Source of the DNA: Dyella tabacisoli
GTDB lineage: Bacteria; Pseudomonadota; Gammaproteobacteria; Xanthomonadales; Rhodanobacteraceae
Length of the DNA stretch: 64,000 bases
Direction of reading: 5' to 3'
Assembly: GCF_003350925.1 (NCBI RefSeq)
Contig: NZ_KZ857173.1
Span: 822,381 to 886,380, forward strand
Numbering within the stretch: the stretch's first letter is position 1; the number at the start of each line of letters is the position of its first letter. The translations under genes and the position numbers were made by a program. Shown piece by piece: positions 1-8,457 of this stretch. The notes beneath the pieces are model-generated. The model saw nothing but the letters and a program-made list of their open reading frames with translations, was not told where the DNA came from and ran no database searches.

Positions 1-284
1 ATGTGCTCCTCGGTATCGCCATCCATCACGCTGCCGACCTCGAACTCGATCGGCCACGCATCCTTACCCGGCGCCAGCACGATCGCATGGCCACCCAGAT
101 GAAACGCACCCAGCTCAAAGCTGGTACGGGTACGCATCGAAGGATTGAAGAACAACAGGGCGATCGACTTGCCAGCTAGCTGCTGACCACGCGGCGAACG
201 TTTGAAGGCGGCGGCCTGCTCCAGCAGCGCATCGATCTCAGCGCGGCTGTAGTCCTGCGTGCTTAGAAAATGTCGAAGAGTCAT
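1..284 (-). CDS. argF': N-acetylornithine carbamoyltransferase (N-terminal 94 residues, cut by window edge)
   Basis: The first 94 residues of a transcarbamylase of arginine biosynthesis; the gene runs off the left edge. The carbamoyl-phosphate loop reads SMRTRT (residues 49-54), not the STRT form of ordinary ornithine carbamoyltransferases. W77 lies in KDAWPIEF, and E92 lies in DGDTEEH. Trp77 and Glu92 are known from Xanthomonas AOTCase as substrate-side residues, Glu92 separating N-acetylornithine from N-succinylornithine users. The enzyme would convert N-acetylornithine and carbamoyl phosphate to N-acetylcitrulline in the cytoplasm. The start at 284 is preceded by GGGAGCAGCT. A terminator-like stem ends only about 40 nt upstream, which implies control by read-through. 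The family call is firm. Confidence 0.93.
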   Translation of the reverse strand, partial: MTLRHFLSTQDYSRAEIDALLEQAAAFKRSPRGQQLAGKSIALLFFNPSMRTRTSFELGAFHLGGHAIVLAPGKDAWPIEFEVGSVMDGDTEEH

Positions 285-325
285 AGCTGCTCCCAATCCC
301 CAATCCATAAACAAATCCCATAAAC

Positions 326-351
326 AAAAAAACCCGGCACATGGCCGGGTT
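326..351 (-). terminator. rho-independent terminator in the argF' leader
   Basis: An 8-bp GC-rich stem (351-344 with 338-331) with loop CATGT, followed by seven T on the minus strand. It lies between the Arg-rich leader frame and the argF' start, so it would act as an attenuator, not as a gene-end terminator. Confidence 0.75.
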
Positions 352-384
352 TTTAGTCGAATCACATGAAACGTGCGCGACAGC

Positions 385-432
385 CTACCCGGCCAGATGT
401 CGGACCAGCGGTCGGCGAGCACGCGACGTCAT
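385..432 (-). CDS. candidate Arg-rich leader peptide of argF' (15 aa)
   Basis: A short frame encoding MTSRARRPLVRHLAG, with Arg codons CGT, CGC, CGA and CGA within eight positions. The same frame opens further upstream (ATG at 444, 516 and 519), so the peptide could be up to 44 residues long; no start has a convincing ribosome-binding site. The stop TAG (387-385) lies at the edge of the putative antiterminator arm, as in classical his and trp leaders. Its role as a translated sensor is inference. Confidence 0.4.
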   Translation of the reverse strand: MTSRARRPLVRHLAG

Positions 433-560
433 ACCTGCGGCCATACGGGCGCTGGTAAGGACGGTAGCGGTATAGACGGCTGCGGACATCGGAATTCCGG
501 GTAAGTAAGCGCGCATCATGACGGGATTTTCGCTGCCATGCAATATGCGGACGCCTGATA

Positions 561-585
561 GCAAACCGCCGCCCGAAGGCGGCGG
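561..585 (-). terminator. putative terminator after the glycine-zipper gene
   Basis: A perfect 8-bp stem CCGCCGCC/GGCGGCGG with a TTCG tetraloop, followed on the minus strand by TTTGC. It lies 8 nt after the stop of the gene ending at 594. The T-tract is short, so efficiency is uncertain. Confidence 0.55.
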
Positions 586-593
586 AGGGATTA

Positions 594-1145
594 TCAATCG
601 GCGGGGCCTACGCTGACCCGAACCCGCAGGCGTTCGCCTGGATCGTAGTTGAGCCGCGACACGTAGACTTCGCCGTGATAACGGTACTCCACGTCGTAGC
701 CCATGATCCGGCGCTGCTCGCTGATCGAACTGACCTGGCGGCAGCGGGTTTCAGTGCTCTCGTACTCACCGCCCCCCGTGCGCGTGACGCCATTGCCAAC
801 CGCGCCACCCACCACCGCGCCAGCCACTGTGGCGGCGGTGCGGCCATTGCCCTTGCCCACCGTGCTGCCCAATACGCCACCCACGACGGCACCCAGGATG
901 GTGCCCGCCGTACTGCCGCTGCCCGAATCGCGCTGCACCACTTGCTGGTCGTAGCACTCCTGGCGCGGTACTTCGGTGCGGGCGACGCCATAGATGGGAT
1001 CCACGCGCAGTACGTCGGCCCAACCGTAGTGGGCATTGTTGTCGACGTTTGAATAGCGCGCATCCTGCGCAAAAGCACTGGTACCTGTCATCAAACCCAG
1101 GGTAGCCAGAGCCCATATCAACGCGGGGGAAAACAGCTTGGTCAT
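594..1145 (-). CDS. secreted glycine-zipper 2TM-domain protein
   Basis: 183 residues. An N-terminal signal peptide (about residues 1-26, ending SAFA) is followed by an extracytoplasmic segment. A Gly/Ala/Val stretch (about residues 70-120) carries repeated GxxxG spacing such as GAVVGGVLG and GAVVGGAVG, the glycine-zipper 2TM pattern of the 17-kDa surface antigen/SlyB group. The tail is rich in Arg and Tyr. There is no lipobox cysteine, so it is not an obvious lipoprotein. The start at 1145 is chosen because GGAGG lies 5 nt upstream; an in-frame TTG at 1157 has no such site. It probably resides in the envelope; its exact role is unknown. Confidence 0.75.
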   Translation of the reverse strand: MTKLFSPALIWALATLGLMTGTSAFAQDARYSNVDNNAHYGWADVLRVDPIYGVARTEVPRQECYDQQVVQRDSGSGSTAGTILGAVVGGVLGSTVGKGNGRTAATVAGAVVGGAVGNGVTRTGGGEYESTETRCRQVSSISEQRRIMGYDVEYRYHGEVYVSRLNYDPGERLRVRVSVGPAD

Positions 1146-1324
1146 TACGACCTCCAATCGGGGGCATGTATCACGCTTTTCAGCGTCACTGGTGATTGCA
1201 ACAAACTGACACTGAATCGAGGCTTAGAATGCCCGTAAGCCTGTGACGCCACTTACATCTTGTTAAGATGTCAGGCTGGTCTGCGCCCACTTTCGGGCCG
1301 TTCACTGCCGCGGATTTTCCACCG

Positions 1325-2710
1325 ATGCCGATTTCGCTCTACAACAGCCTGACACGCCGCTCCGAGATCTTTGCTCCACTCGATCCGCAACGGGTGACCA
1401 TGTATGTCTGTGGACCGACGGTCTACAACTACGTGCATATCGGCAACGCGCGCGGCCCGGTGGTCTTCGACGTGCTTGCCAGGCTGTTGCGCCGGCACTA
1501 TCCACAGGTGATCTACGCCCGCAACATCACTGACGTAGAAGACAAAATCAACGCCGCCGCCAAGCAGGAAGGCGTGCCGATCAGCACGATCACCGACCGC
1601 TACACCAAGGCCTACCATGCCGATATGGCCGGCCTCGGTGTCGCTCCACCGGATATCGAACCGCATGCCACCGCGCATATCGGCGAGATCATCGCAATGA
1701 ACGAGGCTTTGATCGCTAACGGCCATGCCTATGCCGCCGAGGGTCACGTGTTGTTCCGGGTGGACTCCTTCCCCGCCTACGGCGCGCTCTCTGGCCGCGA
1801 TACCGAAGAATTGATCGCCGGCGCACGGGTAGAAGTGGCGCCTTACAAGAACAACCCCGGCGACTTCGTGCTGTGGAAGCCATCCACCCCGGATCTACCC
1901 GGCTGGGACAGCCCCTGGGGTCGCGGCCGGCCGGGCTGGCATATCGAATGCTCGGCCATGTGCTCGGCACAACTGGGCGAGACCATCGACATCCATGCAG
2001 GCGGTGTGGACCTGCTCTTTCCGCACCACGAAAACGAGATTGCCCAATCCACCTGCGCCCATGGCGGCAAGACCTTCGCCCGTTGGTGGATGCACAACGG
2101 CATGCTTACCTTCGACGGCCGCAAAATGTCCAAATCACTGGGCAACGTACTGCTGATCCAGGAGCTGCTCAAACAGCACCCTGCCGAAGCACTGCGCCTG
2201 GTATTGCTGCGTGGACACTACCGCCAACCGCTGGATTGGTCGGACAGCGCGATCACGCAAGCAGTCAGCACGTTGGATGGCTGGTATCGCGTACTGCGCG
2301 ACCTGGCCGAAATCGACATGGGAGACCTCACCGTGCCCGTACCGGAGCGGGTGGAAGCGGCGCTATGCGACGACCTCAATACGCCACAAGCGCTCGCCGA
2401 GCTATCGCAACTGGCCGATGCCGCCCGCCAGGCTGGCAGCACCGAGGCCCGTCGCGAGGCTAAAGCCGCCCTGCTTGGCGCCGGCGCCCTGCTCGGCCTG
2501 CTGCAAGAGCATCCCGAAGCGTGGTTTAAGCAAGTCGGCACCATCGATATCGACGAGACGCGCGTCGAGGCATTGCTGAATGAACGCCGCAACGCCCGTG
2601 CCGCACGAGACTTCAAGCGGGCTGACGAGATCCGCGACGAACTCACTGCGCTTGGCGTCATTATTGAAGACGGCGCGCAGGGGACTCGCTGGAGCGTAGC
2701 GAAGGGATAA
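1325..2710 (+). CDS. cysS: cysteinyl-tRNA synthetase
   Basis: 461 residues from the ATG at 1325, the usual length of the family. Class I aminoacyl-tRNA synthetase charging tRNA-Cys. Visible marks are CGPTVYN with C29, the HIGN form of the HIGH motif (38-41), the zinc-site region WHIECSAMC with a downstream HHENEIAQ, and the KMSKSLGN motif near residue 268. An in-frame ATG at 1268 would add 19 residues (SGWSAP...) not expected for the family, so the downstream start is preferred. sufE follows 79 nt later on the same strand. Confidence 0.96.
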   Translation: MPISLYNSLTRRSEIFAPLDPQRVTMYVCGPTVYNYVHIGNARGPVVFDVLARLLRRHYPQVIYARNITDVEDKINAAAKQEGVPISTITDRYTKAYHADMAGLGVAPPDIEPHATAHIGEIIAMNEALIANGHAYAAEGHVLFRVDSFPAYGALSGRDTEELIAGARVEVAPYKNNPGDFVLWKPSTPDLPGWDSPWGRGRPGWHIECSAMCSAQLGETIDIHAGGVDLLFPHHENEIAQSTCAHGGKTFARWWMHNGMLTFDGRKMSKSLGNVLLIQELLKQHPAEALRLVLLRGHYRQPLDWSDSAITQAVSTLDGWYRVLRDLAEIDMGDLTVPVPERVEAALCDDLNTPQALAELSQLADAARQAGSTEARREAKAALLGAGALLGLLQEHPEAWFKQVGTIDIDETRVEALLNERRNARAARDFKRADEIRDELTALGVIIEDGAQGTRWSVAKG

Positions 2711-2789
2711 CGTCTGCGCCCCCCTCCGAAGCGGCGAGAATGATCGCCCGCAAGGTGAGCTACTACGAATAAAGCGCAATAATGCGCGC

Positions 2790-3221
2790 ATGAACGCTAC
2801 CGCCACACCCAGCGCCGAACAGGCCCAGCAGGACATCGTCGACGAATTCGCCTTCTTCGGCGATTGGACCGAGCGTTATCAATACTTGATCGACCTGGGC
2901 AAAAAGCTGCCGCCCTTTCCCGACGCGCTCAAGACCGAAGAGCATCGTGTACACGGCTGCCAATCGATGGTGTGGCTAGTACCGAGCGGGGATGCCGCGA
3001 AGCTGCATTTCGCCGCCGCCAGCGATTCAGCCATCGTCTCAGGCCTGATTGCCCTGGTTTTACGCGTTTATTCGGATCGACCGGCGCTGGATATTCTCGC
3101 CACCGAACCGCGCTTCATCGAAGCGATCGGCCTGGCCAAGCATCTTTCACCGACCCGCTCCAACGGACTGGTGGCGATGCTGGCGAAACTGAAGGCGCAC
3201 GCCGCGCAAGTAGCGCAATAA
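2790..3221 (+). CDS. sufE: cysteine desulfuration protein SufE
   Basis: 143 residues. SufE accepts persulfide sulfur from a SufS-type cysteine desulfurase for Fe-S cluster assembly. The signature HRVHGCQSMVW carries the acceptor C57, and the preceding LGKKLPPFP segment is typical. No sufS or sufBCD lies nearby, so it is separated from the core operon. It follows cysS on the same strand and is closed by a strong stem at 3242-3266. Confidence 0.92.
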   Translation: MNATATPSAEQAQQDIVDEFAFFGDWTERYQYLIDLGKKLPPFPDALKTEEHRVHGCQSMVWLVPSGDAAKLHFAAASDSAIVSGLIALVLRVYSDRPALDILATEPRFIEAIGLAKHLSPTRSNGLVAMLAKLKAHAAQVAQ

Positions 3222-3241
3222 CCGCAAGATGCCCATAAAAG

Positions 3242-3266
3242 GAAACCCCGCGCATGGCGGGGTTTC
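3242..3266. terminator. bidirectional terminator between sufE and dksA
   Basis: A perfect 10-bp stem GAAACCCCGC/GCGGGGTTTC with a 5-nt loop lies between two convergent genes. A and T ends on either side suit termination in both directions. Confidence 0.8.
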
Positions 3267-3290
3267 GCATGACACGAGCGACCGGCGAGA

Positions 3291-4454
3291 TCAGTCGCCC
3301 ATCTGTTTACGCTTATGCTCGTAGCGCTCCTGCGCATCGAGCGACAAGGTCGCGATGGGGCGTGCATCTAAGCGCTCCACACCGATTTCCTCGTCGGTTT
3401 CTTCGCAATAGCCGTAGCGACCTTCTTCAATACGGCGTAGCGCCTTGTCGATCTTGGAGATCAACTTGCGATAGCGATCACGGGTACGCAGCTCCAGCGA
3501 GTTCTCGGTTTCCCGAGTGGCCCGCTCGGCCTCGTCGCCGACGTCGCGCACTTCGTCGCGCAGGTTCTCCATGGTCTGCCGCGACTCTTCCACAAGCTGG
3601 TTGCGCCATTCGCGCAGCTTGTTGCGGAAATAAGCCAACTGGCGAGGACTCATGTACTCCTCACTCTTGTCGCTCGAGGGGTGATACCCCTTGGGCAGAG
3701 TGATCTGGGTGGTGGATGGCAGGGCATAGCGCCCATCGTCTTTGGTAATGCCGTTGTCTAACGCTGCGGAACTATTCATCGAGGACTGCGGGGTCTTCTG
3801 CTTTTTGTGGATGGTGTGGCGCGCGGTGGCAGAGGCCACCCGCGGAGTCGCCACGGCGACTGCACTCGCCACCTTGCCCTTGAGGGGCACGGCAGCGGGC
3901 TGCGGAGGTATGGATTTGGCTATTGTGGCTGGTTTGGCGGCCACTGGCACTATTTGCTTGATCGCCGGTTTGGCGGCGGCGGTCTTGGCGACCGGCGTGG
4001 ACGCCGGTTTAACGGGGGCCGCGGCTTTCTTGACCGCTGGTTTTTGGACTTTTTTCACAGGCGCCTTCTTGGCAACGGTTTTCTTGGCGACGGGCTTCTT
4101 GCTCGGCGCGGCCTTCTTTGGCTGCGATTGCTTTGACACAGGCTTAACCGCCGCTTTTTGGGTCACTGCGGGCTTGACGGCCTTTTTCGCTGCGACCTGC
4201 TTAACAACTGCTTTCTTCTCTGCGGCCTTTTTGGCAGGTGCGGCGGCCTTCTTGGCTGCAACTTTCTTGACCACCTTGGCAGGTGCCGCTTTGGCAGGCA
4301 ACTTCGCCACAGCGCGCTTCACCGCCTGCCCACTGTTGGCTGCACCGCCTTTAGCGGCAGTTTTTGACTTCGGGGCTTTGACATCATTCGCCTTGCTCGC
4401 AGGTTTCCCTTTCTGCGCCTTGACAGCTGCCGAACTACGCGTCGTTTTCGCCAT
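3291..4454 (-). CDS. dksA: DksA/TraR-family RNA polymerase-binding regulator with long Lys/Ala/Pro N-terminal arm
   Basis: 387 residues against about 150 for E. coli DksA. Residues 1 to about 225 are low-complexity K/A/P/V repeats (AAKK, PVKK, AVKKAA) like histone H1 or AlgP. The DksA core follows: an N-terminal segment ending KGYHPSSDKSEEYMS, then the coiled coil with the SLELRTRDRYRKLI motif. The coiled-coil tip reads GDEAERAT, where E. coli has PDPVDRA, so the second tip Asp is Glu. The zinc-finger region reads YGYCEETDEEIG then ATLSLDAQ: only the first of four cysteines is kept, so zinc is probably not bound. It would bind the polymerase secondary channel with ppGpp. GAAGGG precedes the start at 4454; an internal ATG at 3779 would give a standard-sized protein but lacks a ribosome site. 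Confidence 0.9.
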   Translation of the reverse strand: MAKTTRSSAAVKAQKGKPASKANDVKAPKSKTAAKGGAANSGQAVKRAVAKLPAKAAPAKVVKKVAAKKAAAPAKKAAEKKAVVKQVAAKKAVKPAVTQKAAVKPVSKQSQPKKAAPSKKPVAKKTVAKKAPVKKVQKPAVKKAAAPVKPASTPVAKTAAAKPAIKQIVPVAAKPATIAKSIPPQPAAVPLKGKVASAVAVATPRVASATARHTIHKKQKTPQSSMNSSAALDNGITKDDGRYALPSTTQITLPKGYHPSSDKSEEYMSPRQLAYFRNKLREWRNQLVEESRQTMENLRDEVRDVGDEAERATRETENSLELRTRDRYRKLISKIDKALRRIEEGRYGYCEETDEEIGVERLDARPIATLSLDAQERYEHKRKQMGD

Positions 4455-4593
4455 TTCCCTTCACCGTTTTGGCCGTGGCGGCCCGGTGTTATAGCTCATG
4501 TGCCTTACACCAGCAACCATGCTTCTGGAATACTGCAGCACTAATGGAGCTTATCCCGGTAAGCCGCAAACTGTCTTGGCAGCGTGAAACGTT

Positions 4594-4851
4594 TTGACCC
4601 GACTCATACTTTTATTGCTTGGTTTCTATAAGCGCTGGCTCAGCCCGTTACTGGGGCAGCGCTGCCGCTTCCACCCCAGTTGCTCGGATTATGCACGGAT
4701 TGCGGTCGCGCGCTTCGGTCCGCTTCGTGGCAGTCTGCTGACCGGCTGGCGGCTGCTACGCTGCCAGCCGCTGTGTACGGGCGGTGAAGATCCGGTCCCT
4801 GAGCAATTTGTTTTCAGAGCCTGCTCGAGACCTCCGAGTGACCCGCGTTGA
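4594..4851 (+). CDS. yidD: membrane protein insertion efficiency factor YidD
   Basis: 85 residues with a TTG start. The core matches the YidD family: [24 protein letters not shown] with the conserved cysteines, [10 protein letters not shown], then the end of the domain at GGEDPVP. An extra 17-residue tail follows, and the last codon lies at the edge of a long inverted repeat. YidD is a small amphipathic membrane-associated protein aiding YidC-dependent insertion. It usually lies between rnpA and yidC, but here it stands alone between dksA and pyrC. Confidence 0.88.
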   Translation: MTRLILLLLGFYKRWLSPLLGQRCRFHPSCSDYARIAVARFGPLRGSLLTGWRLLRCQPLCTGGEDPVPEQFVFRACSRPPSDPR

Positions 4852-4947
4852 GCCGCTATGGCCGCCAGGTGGTGGTGCGTGGCGCAGCGCCTGACTGGCC
4901 GTCAGGTCAAGCCACGCGCTGGCGCATGGCGGCCATAGCGGCTCAAC
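4847..4947. repeat. 101-bp element with perfect 21-bp inverted termini
   Basis: Positions 4847-4867 and 4927-4947 are perfect 21-nt inverted repeats (outer end GTTGAGCCGC). Smaller nested inverted repeats lie inside (GCGTGGC/GCCACGC and CTGAC/GTCAG). The left arm overlaps the yidD stop codon. As RNA it would fold into one long hairpin. It could be a REP-like or small non-autonomous element, or a strong 3' end. No second copy was noticed in the window. Confidence 0.7.
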
Positions 4948-5110
4948 CCTTCGGGCCGGGTCTGTTTGCCCGCAGTACCGCGTCATCATTCAGTCGTGTA
5001 CCGACGTACACTTCATTCATTCTTCCTTGTCCTGCGCGCAAACAGCTTCCGGCGCGGGCCACTCGGAGATCTCGAGCAGGCTCTTACCTGTCGCCCCCGC
5101 GGAGAACCTC

Positions 5111-6448
5111 ATGTCCATTGACTGGCTTATCAAAAATGCGGAACTGGTCAACGAAGGCCAACGCACCCACGCCGACCTGCGCATCAAGCATGGCCGTATC
5201 GAGACCATCGCCCCCGGCCTGGATGCCCATCCCGGCGAGCAGGTGATCGACGCCAGCGGCCTGTGGCTGCTGCCCGGCATGATCGACGACCAGGTGCATT
5301 TTCGTGAGCCCGGCCTCACTCATAAGGCCGACATTGCCCATGAGTCACGCGCTTGCGCGGCTGGTGGCATCACCAGCTTTATGGAGATGCCCAATACCAA
5401 GCCACCGGCGCTGGACCGCGACTCACTGGAGGCCAAGTACGCTCGGGCGGCGGAAACCTCGGCGGTCAACTACGCCTTCTACCTCGGCGCCAGCAACGAC
5501 AACCTGGAGGCGATCCGCACCCTCGATCCCAAAACCGCCCCCGGAGTGAAGGTGTTCATGGGCGCATCTACCGGCAACATGCTGGTGGACAACCCGGAGG
5601 TACTGGATGGTATTTTCCGCGTGGCGCCGGTGCCGATCATCACCCATTGCGAAGACACCCCGATGATCGACGCGCTGCATGCCAAAGCGCGTGAAAAGTA
5701 CGGTGACGATATCCCGGCGCGGGAGCATCCATTGATCCGCTCGCGCGAGGCGTGCATCAAGTCCACCCGACTGGCCATTGCGCTGGCACAGAAGCACGGC
5801 AGCCGCCTGCATGTGCTGCATATCTCCACCGCTGACGAGTTGGCGCTGTTCCAGCCCGGCCCGCTCAAGGGCAAGCGGATCACCGCCGAGACCTGCGTAC
5901 ATTTCCTGCATTTCGATGACGCCGACTACGAGCGGCTGGGTTTTCTCATCAAATGCAATCCGGCGATCAAGACCGCTGCCGATCGCGAGGCGATTACTCG
6001 GGCGCTGGCCGATGGCCGTATCGACGTACTGGCGACCGACCATGCCCCGCATTTACTGGAGGAGAAGGGCCAGCTTTACGACAAGGCGCCGTCCGGCCTG
6101 CCGCTGGTGCAGTTCGCGCTGCAGGCTGCGTTGCAGCGGGTATTCGAGGGCAAGCTGACCTTGGAGCGCGTCGTGGAAGCGGTCTGTCACACGCCGGCGA
6201 CACTTTTCGAAGTCCACCAGCGCGGGTACCTGCGCGAGGGCTATGCCGCCGACCTAGTGCTGGTCGACCCGAATCGTCCCCATACCGTACGCCGCGAAGA
6301 AGTGCTCTCCCTCTGCGGCTGGTCGCCGTTCGAAGGCGTCACCTTCAACAGCTCGATCGCCGCCACCTTCGTCAATGGTCAACGGGTCTGGGATGGCTCG
6401 AAGGTCGACGCCGCCGTCCGTGGCCAACGGCTGGCCTTTGATCGATGA
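5111..6448 (+). CDS. pyrC: dihydroorotase (class I)
   Basis: 445 residues. A zinc amidohydrolase closing carbamoyl-aspartate to dihydroorotate in pyrimidine synthesis. Metal-site motifs are the HFREPG signature near residue 61, FMEMPNTKPP, a candidate carboxylated Lys in GVKVFMGAS, ITHCEDT and HVLHIS, and the catalytic Asp in ATDHAPH. The start at 5111 has GGAGAACCTC directly upstream; the open frame extends upstream but without family-like sequence. Its stop overlaps the next start by 4 nt, implying co-translation with the M23 peptidase. Confidence 0.93.
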   Translation: MSIDWLIKNAELVNEGQRTHADLRIKHGRIETIAPGLDAHPGEQVIDASGLWLLPGMIDDQVHFREPGLTHKADIAHESRACAAGGITSFMEMPNTKPPALDRDSLEAKYARAAETSAVNYAFYLGASNDNLEAIRTLDPKTAPGVKVFMGASTGNMLVDNPEVLDGIFRVAPVPIITHCEDTPMIDALHAKAREKYGDDIPAREHPLIRSREACIKSTRLAIALAQKHGSRLHVLHISTADELALFQPGPLKGKRITAETCVHFLHFDDADYERLGFLIKCNPAIKTAADREAITRALADGRIDVLATDHAPHLLEEKGQLYDKAPSGLPLVQFALQAALQRVFEGKLTLERVVEAVCHTPATLFEVHQRGYLREGYAADLVLVDPNRPHTVRREEVLSLCGWSPFEGVTFNSSIAATFVNGQRVWDGSKVDAAVRGQRLAFDR

Positions 6449-7266
6449 GGTGGTCGTTACTTGCTTTGCTTCTTACCGCCGCATCTATCACTGACGCCCA
6501 AGCAGCACCTGCCGTAACGGTATTGCCGCACAGCATCTCGCAAGGTGGCCTGGTCATCGCGACGGTCCCTGCAGGCACGCAAATCAAGATCGGCGACAAA
6601 GCCGTGCATGTGGGCCGCGACGGCACCGTCGTGTTCGGCGCGGGCCGTGATGAAAAAGGGCCGTTGAACGTCAACCTGGCCTATCGCGATGGGCACCATG
6701 AAACCGTGCGCATCAACGTTACGCCGCGCGATTGGCCGGTTGAGCGGGTCAATGGCGTGCCGCCGCAAACCGTGAACCCGCCGCCGGAAATCGCCGCGCG
6801 TATCAAGCGCGAACAGGCCGAGGTGACGGCCGCACGCAACCGCGACGACGAGCGCGAGGATTTTCTCGACGGCTTTGTCTGGCCGGTGCAGGGCCGTATC
6901 AGCGGCCGTTTTGGCAATCAGCGGATCTACAACGGCGACCCTAAGGCCCCGCATTCGGGCATGGATATCGCCGTGCCCGAAGGCACCCCGGTGAAAGCGC
7001 CGGCCGCCGGCATCATTACCTTCGCCAAACCCAGCCTGTACCTTACGGGCGGCACCGTGCTACTCGATCATGGCTTTGGGCTCAGTTCCAACTTTCTGCA
7101 TCTGTCGCGTCTCGACGTGAAGCTCGGCCAGCGTGTACAGCAAGGCCAGGTCATCGGGCTCGCCGGCATGACCGGACGCGCCACCGGGCCACATGTGCAT
7201 TGGGGCTTCAACTGGTTCGGCACTCGCCTGGATCCCTTGTTGTTACCGGGCATAGTCCAGCCCTGA
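6445..7266 (+). CDS. secreted M23 (LytM-type) metallopeptidase
   Basis: 273 residues. A signal peptide (about 1-20, ending DAQA) is followed by a beta-rich N-terminal domain (about 25-110) and a charged linker. The C-terminal peptidase_M23 domain runs from about residue 145 to the end. The zinc and catalytic motifs HSGMD, HLSRL and HVHWG are all present, so activity is expected. It would cut peptidoglycan cross-bridges in the periplasm, or regulate an amidase. ATGA overlap with pyrC shows an operon. Confidence 0.9.
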   Translation: MRWSLLALLLTAASITDAQAAPAVTVLPHSISQGGLVIATVPAGTQIKIGDKAVHVGRDGTVVFGAGRDEKGPLNVNLAYRDGHHETVRINVTPRDWPVERVNGVPPQTVNPPPEIAARIKREQAEVTAARNRDDEREDFLDGFVWPVQGRISGRFGNQRIYNGDPKAPHSGMDIAVPEGTPVKAPAAGIITFAKPSLYLTGGTVLLDHGFGLSSNFLHLSRLDVKLGQRVQQGQVIGLAGMTGRATGPHVHWGFNWFGTRLDPLLLPGIVQP

Positions 7267-7316
7267 TCCATCCCTCAACCCGGCCGACCTGGCCCCTACC
7301 CTCAAGGAAGAAACGA

Positions 7317-7907
7317 ATGTCCGTGGTTATCTCGCCCAAAAGCATGTGGCATTACCAAGACGGGGCTCAAGCCATCGGCCCTGTGAGTGCCGAGGTCGTT
7401 GTCGAGAAAATCAAACAAGGCACGATCCGGCGCGGCACTCTGGTCTGGACCGATGGCATGGCGAACTGGACTGCCGTGGAAAACACCCATTTCGGCAACG
7501 AAACGGAGTCGGCGCTGAACAACCCCTATGCCGCGACATCGACAGCGGTCTTTTCGCCAGCAGCCGCGATCACTGGCCCGGTCAGCGATGCCCCTGCCTG
7601 GGCCATCGCCACAGCGCCGCTATGGCTGGCGCTGCTGACGTGGATTCCGGGAACGAGCCTCATCGGCGTAGGTGTCTATGTCGGCCTCTCGATATGGGAT
7701 CGCGATGCGATCAAGAAAACCGGCCACACCCCCTCCAACGGTTTCTGGTGGGCCATTCTGCTCGGCGCGGTCGGCGCCCCCATCTATCTCTATCTGCGAG
7801 CGCGTCGTCTCGACGGCAAGATGAACTACTTCGTGACCAGCCTGGCGTCGCTGGTGGCCTATATCGCCATCATCGTCGTCATCACCCTCATGTTGGCCAA
7901 GGCGTAA
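7317..7907 (+). CDS. GYF_2-domain integral membrane protein
   Basis: 196 residues. Residues about 10-58 form a GYF_2-type domain (WHYQDGAQAIGPV ... GTLVWTDGMANW), seen in bacterial proteins as a likely protein-binding module. About four hydrophobic segments follow (roughly 93-130, 142-163 and 172-195). A domain probably anchored at the cytoplasmic face is inferred. AAGGAAG lies 7 nt before the start at 7317. No specific function can be assigned. Confidence 0.75.
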   Translation: MSVVISPKSMWHYQDGAQAIGPVSAEVVVEKIKQGTIRRGTLVWTDGMANWTAVENTHFGNETESALNNPYAATSTAVFSPAAAITGPVSDAPAWAIATAPLWLALLTWIPGTSLIGVGVYVGLSIWDRDAIKKTGHTPSNGFWWAILLGAVGAPIYLYLRARRLDGKMNYFVTSLASLVAYIAIIVVITLMLAKA

Positions 7908-7915
7908 CGAAACCA

Positions 7916-7946
7916 GGCGCTCGCCGCATTGATCGCAGCGAGCGCC
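7916..7946. terminator. putative hairpin terminator between convergent genes
   Basis: A perfect 9-bp stem GGCGCTCGC/GCGAGCGCC with a 13-nt loop lies between the stops at 7907 and 7955. There is no clear T-run on either side. Confidence 0.45.
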
Positions 7947-7954
7947 CCAACATC

Positions 7955-8389
7955 TCAAGGTACCGCTTTAAGCACCACCCGCAGCGGACCACTCTGTCCT
8001 GAGCGCCCAAGCACGCTGACGCGCTCATCGTTGATAGCCAGCAGCTTGTCGCCTTGCTGCAGACGCGCGGATACCGCGAAATCCACTCCTTGCTTCAGAT
8101 CGGTTGGGTCGTAGCTCAATAGAAATTCGACCGGGGACGTACCCGCCGGCGCGATACGTTCTTGCGCGATAACCCGCGAAGGCGCATCCATCCGGCTCAC
8201 ATCGGCCAGGGTGACTTCCAACCATGCATCCGCAGGCACCGGCTGCGACAGGTTGTATTCGACTTGACCGGTAAGCGATCGCATCAAAGCCTGATGCGAA
8301 GGCGCATTGCTCTTATGACCGCCGAACCAGCTCATGCAAGCCGTCAACGAAAAGAGGGCAACCACCAAGACAACATAACGGATACGCAT
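7955..8389 (-). CDS. YbaY-family (type III secretion pilotin-like) lipoprotein
   Basis: 144 residues. A lipoprotein signal peptide has the lipobox LTAC with C18. The mature part matches the YbaY/YscW pilotin-like domain: VTGxV-like opening (LTGQVEYN), LEVTLADVSR, FLLSYDPTDLKQG and AVSARL. An outer-membrane lipoprotein is likely, possibly with a chaperone or pilotin role. AGGAGTTGTCC precedes the start at 8389. Family call good, role uncertain. Confidence 0.8.
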   Translation of the reverse strand: MRIRYVVLVVALFSLTACMSWFGGHKSNAPSHQALMRSLTGQVEYNLSQPVPADAWLEVTLADVSRMDAPSRVIAQERIAPAGTSPVEFLLSYDPTDLKQGVDFAVSARLQQGDKLLAINDERVSVLGRSGQSGPLRVVLKAVP

Positions 8390-8457
8390 GGACAACTCCT
8401 GCTGCCGCCAGATGACGGCAATAACAGCCCATGCTAGCAGCCGCACTTACTCAATCA

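Larger units (their letters stand above)
326..432 (-). promoter_or_regulatory. candidate arginine transcription attenuator upstream of argF'
   Basis: On the minus strand a 15-codon frame with four Arg codons (432-385) ends inside TGGCCGGGT (395-387). That segment is perfectly complementary over 9 nt to ACCCGGCCA (350-342). The 350-342 segment overlaps the 5' half of a terminator stem (351-344 pairing with 338-331, 8 bp) followed by seven T (332-326). The antiterminator and terminator therefore exclude each other. Only 41 nt separate the T-run from the argF' start, with no room for a promoter, so transcription must read through. A ribosome stalled on the Arg codons (417-412) would leave 395-387 free; one reaching the stop would cover it. 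The mechanism is inferred from this geometry. A protector stem (region 1:2) was not found. Confidence 0.6.
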
